Source: Pseudomonas gingeri
GTDB lineage: Bacteria; Pseudomonadota; Gammaproteobacteria; Pseudomonadales; Pseudomonadaceae
Reading direction: 5' to 3'
DNA length: 64,000 nt
Assembly: GCF_013386115.1 (NCBI RefSeq)
Contig: NZ_JACAOR010000010.1
Span: forward strand, 124,001 to 188,000
Positions 63,186 to 64,000 of this stretch are shown here, one piece after another (the stretch's first letter is position 1; each line of letters starts with the position of its first letter). Under the pieces are notes generated by a model. It was not told where the DNA came from. It was given only the letters and a program-made list of their open reading frames with translations, and made no database searches. The position numbers and the translations under genes are program-made.

Positions 63186-64000
63186 GTGGCGACATCGGTC
63201 GACAAGGCCCTGGCCGTGCCCGCCGGCAGTTGGCCGCGGCTGCGCCTGCCGCCGGCGGTGACCTGGGCACTGGCCCCAGCCATGGCGATGCTGCTGGCGT
63301 TCTGGCTGCTGCCGCTGGCCCATCTGATCCTGCTCGGCGCAGAAAGCCGTGACGCCGCCGGCAGCGGTTACTGGCAGGTGCTGGGCAGTGCGCAGTACCT
63401 GGGCAGCCTGGCGCAGACCGGCCTGCTGGCGGCGCTGACCACCCTGGTGGCGCTGCTGATCGGCGGTATCAGCGGCGTGTTCCTGGCCCGCCAGCAGTTC
63501 TTCGGCCGCTCGACGCTGGTGGCGCTGCTGACCTTTCCCCTGGCCTTTCCCGGCGTGGTGGTGGGTTTCCTGGTGATTCTCCTGGCCGGACGCCAGGGCC
63601 TGTTCGCCCAGCTCGGCCTGCAACTGGCCGGCGAGCGCTGGATCTTCGCCTACTCGTTGACCGGATTGTTCATCGGCTACCTGTATTTCTCCATTCCCCG
63701 GGTGATCCTGACGGTGATGGCGGCCTGCGAGAGCCTCGACCGCAGCCTGGAAGAAGCCGCGCACTCCCTCGGCGCCGGGCACTGGCGGGTGGTCTGCGAC
63801 GTGATCGTACCGGGCCTGGCCCCGGCACTGGTGTCCTGCGGGGCGATCTGCTTCGCCACCTCGATGGGCGCGTTCGGCACCGCCTTCACCCTCGGTACCC
63901 GCCTCAATGTCACTCCGGTAGCGATCTACAACGTATTCACCAACTACGCCAACTTCGCCGTCGCCGCGGCGCTGTCCGTGGTACTGGGTGGCGTGACCTG
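63186..64000 (+). CDS. ABC permease, 3' end outside window
   Basis: Starts at GTG 63186, directly after the preceding stop, with GAGGTGA upstream. The 271 visible codons encode an N-terminal cytoplasmic stretch, several membrane spans (LAPAMAMLLAFWLLPLAHLI) and the EAA loop CESLDRSLEEAAHSLGAGHW. BPD_transp_1 family, as in putative 2-aminoethylphosphonate or polyamine importers. Confidence 0.85.
   Translation, partial: MATSVDKALAVPAGSWPRLRLPPAVTWALAPAMAMLLAFWLLPLAHLILLGAESRDAAGSGYWQVLGSAQYLGSLAQTGLLAALTTLVALLIGGISGVFLARQQFFGRSTLVALLTFPLAFPGVVVGFLVILLAGRQGLFAQLGLQLAGERWIFAYSLTGLFIGYLYFSIPRVILTVMAACESLDRSLEEAAHSLGAGHWRVVCDVIVPGLAPALVSCGAICFATSMGAFGTAFTLGTRLNVTPVAIYNVFTNYANFAVAAALSVVLGGVT

Overview
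The window reads as chromosomal DNA of a fluorescent-type Pseudomonas. The GC content is high and the codon usage uniform. REP elements of the GTAGGAGC/TGTGGGAGC type lie between genes. The gene families are typical of the genus: Mrp antiporter, Mqo, hydroxyproline (lhp) genes and an SfnB-type sulfur gene. I see no rRNA, tRNA, CRISPR array, prophage or IS transposase. Most of the window is metabolic and transport genes in tight operons, many overlapping by 4 nt (ATGA).

Layout. 1-2.7 kb: leftward sulfur-scavenging operon (SfnB-like dehydrogenase, a C-terminal-only dehydrogenase homologue, an LLM monooxygenase cut by the window edge) with a good sigma-54 promoter. 2.8-4.4 kb: XRE/cupin regulator divergent from an EamA exporter. 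4.7-10.8 kb: six-gene Mrp Na+/H+ antiporter operon with A and B fused. 10.9-14 kb: ECF sigma factor divergent from its anti-sigma factor and a periplasmic SrpA-type catalase. 14-15.5 kb: MFS exporter and a dehydrogenase remnant. 15.7-18.7 kb: Ehu-like amino-acid/ectoine ABC importer. 18.8-20.9 kb: LysR regulator and AbrB-family membrane protein.

20.9-29.2 kb holds the most interesting region. A five-gene leftward operon encodes PyrK, class 1B PyrD, an M20 carbamoyl-amino-acid hydrolase, a dihydroorotase and a 109-residue unknown protein. An MFS transporter, a Tsx-family outer-membrane channel and an HTH regulator follow. Four copies of TGTCTAATTTTTGATAC (one slightly diverged) sit in front of these units. 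Together they look like a self-contained orotate catabolic regulon: orotate is reduced to dihydroorotate, opened to carbamoyl-aspartate and cleaved to aspartate, NH3 and CO2, which is the reverse of pyrimidine biosynthesis.

29.4-33.1 kb: ferric-iron ABC importer with a Fur-like site. 33.1-36 kb: orphan HoxX-like protein and a GlxA-type AraC regulator. 36.2-37.8 kb: DUF1460 protein and a stand-alone LigD phosphoesterase domain. 37.9-41 kb: four overlapping genes (acyl-CoA dehydrogenase-like, PIG-L deacetylase, NodS-like methyltransferase, GT2 glycosyltransferase) that look like an uncharacterised modification pathway. 41-43.3 kb: MFS exporter and a DUF4160/DUF2442 pair.

43.4-58.6 kb: a hydroxyproline catabolic island. 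It has 4-hydroxyproline epimerase, three-subunit D-hydroxyproline dehydrogenase, deaminase, alpha-ketoglutarate semialdehyde dehydrogenase, both 3-hydroxyproline dehydratases (aconitase X and proline-racemase type), pyrroline-2-carboxylate reductase, an ABC importer, and GntR and PAS-AraC regulators. An identical 17-bp operator stands before two transcription units, and a close variant before the gntR gene. 58.8-64 kb: malate:quinone oxidoreductase with a textbook terminator, a MITE-like repeat, a LacI regulator and the start of another ABC importer.
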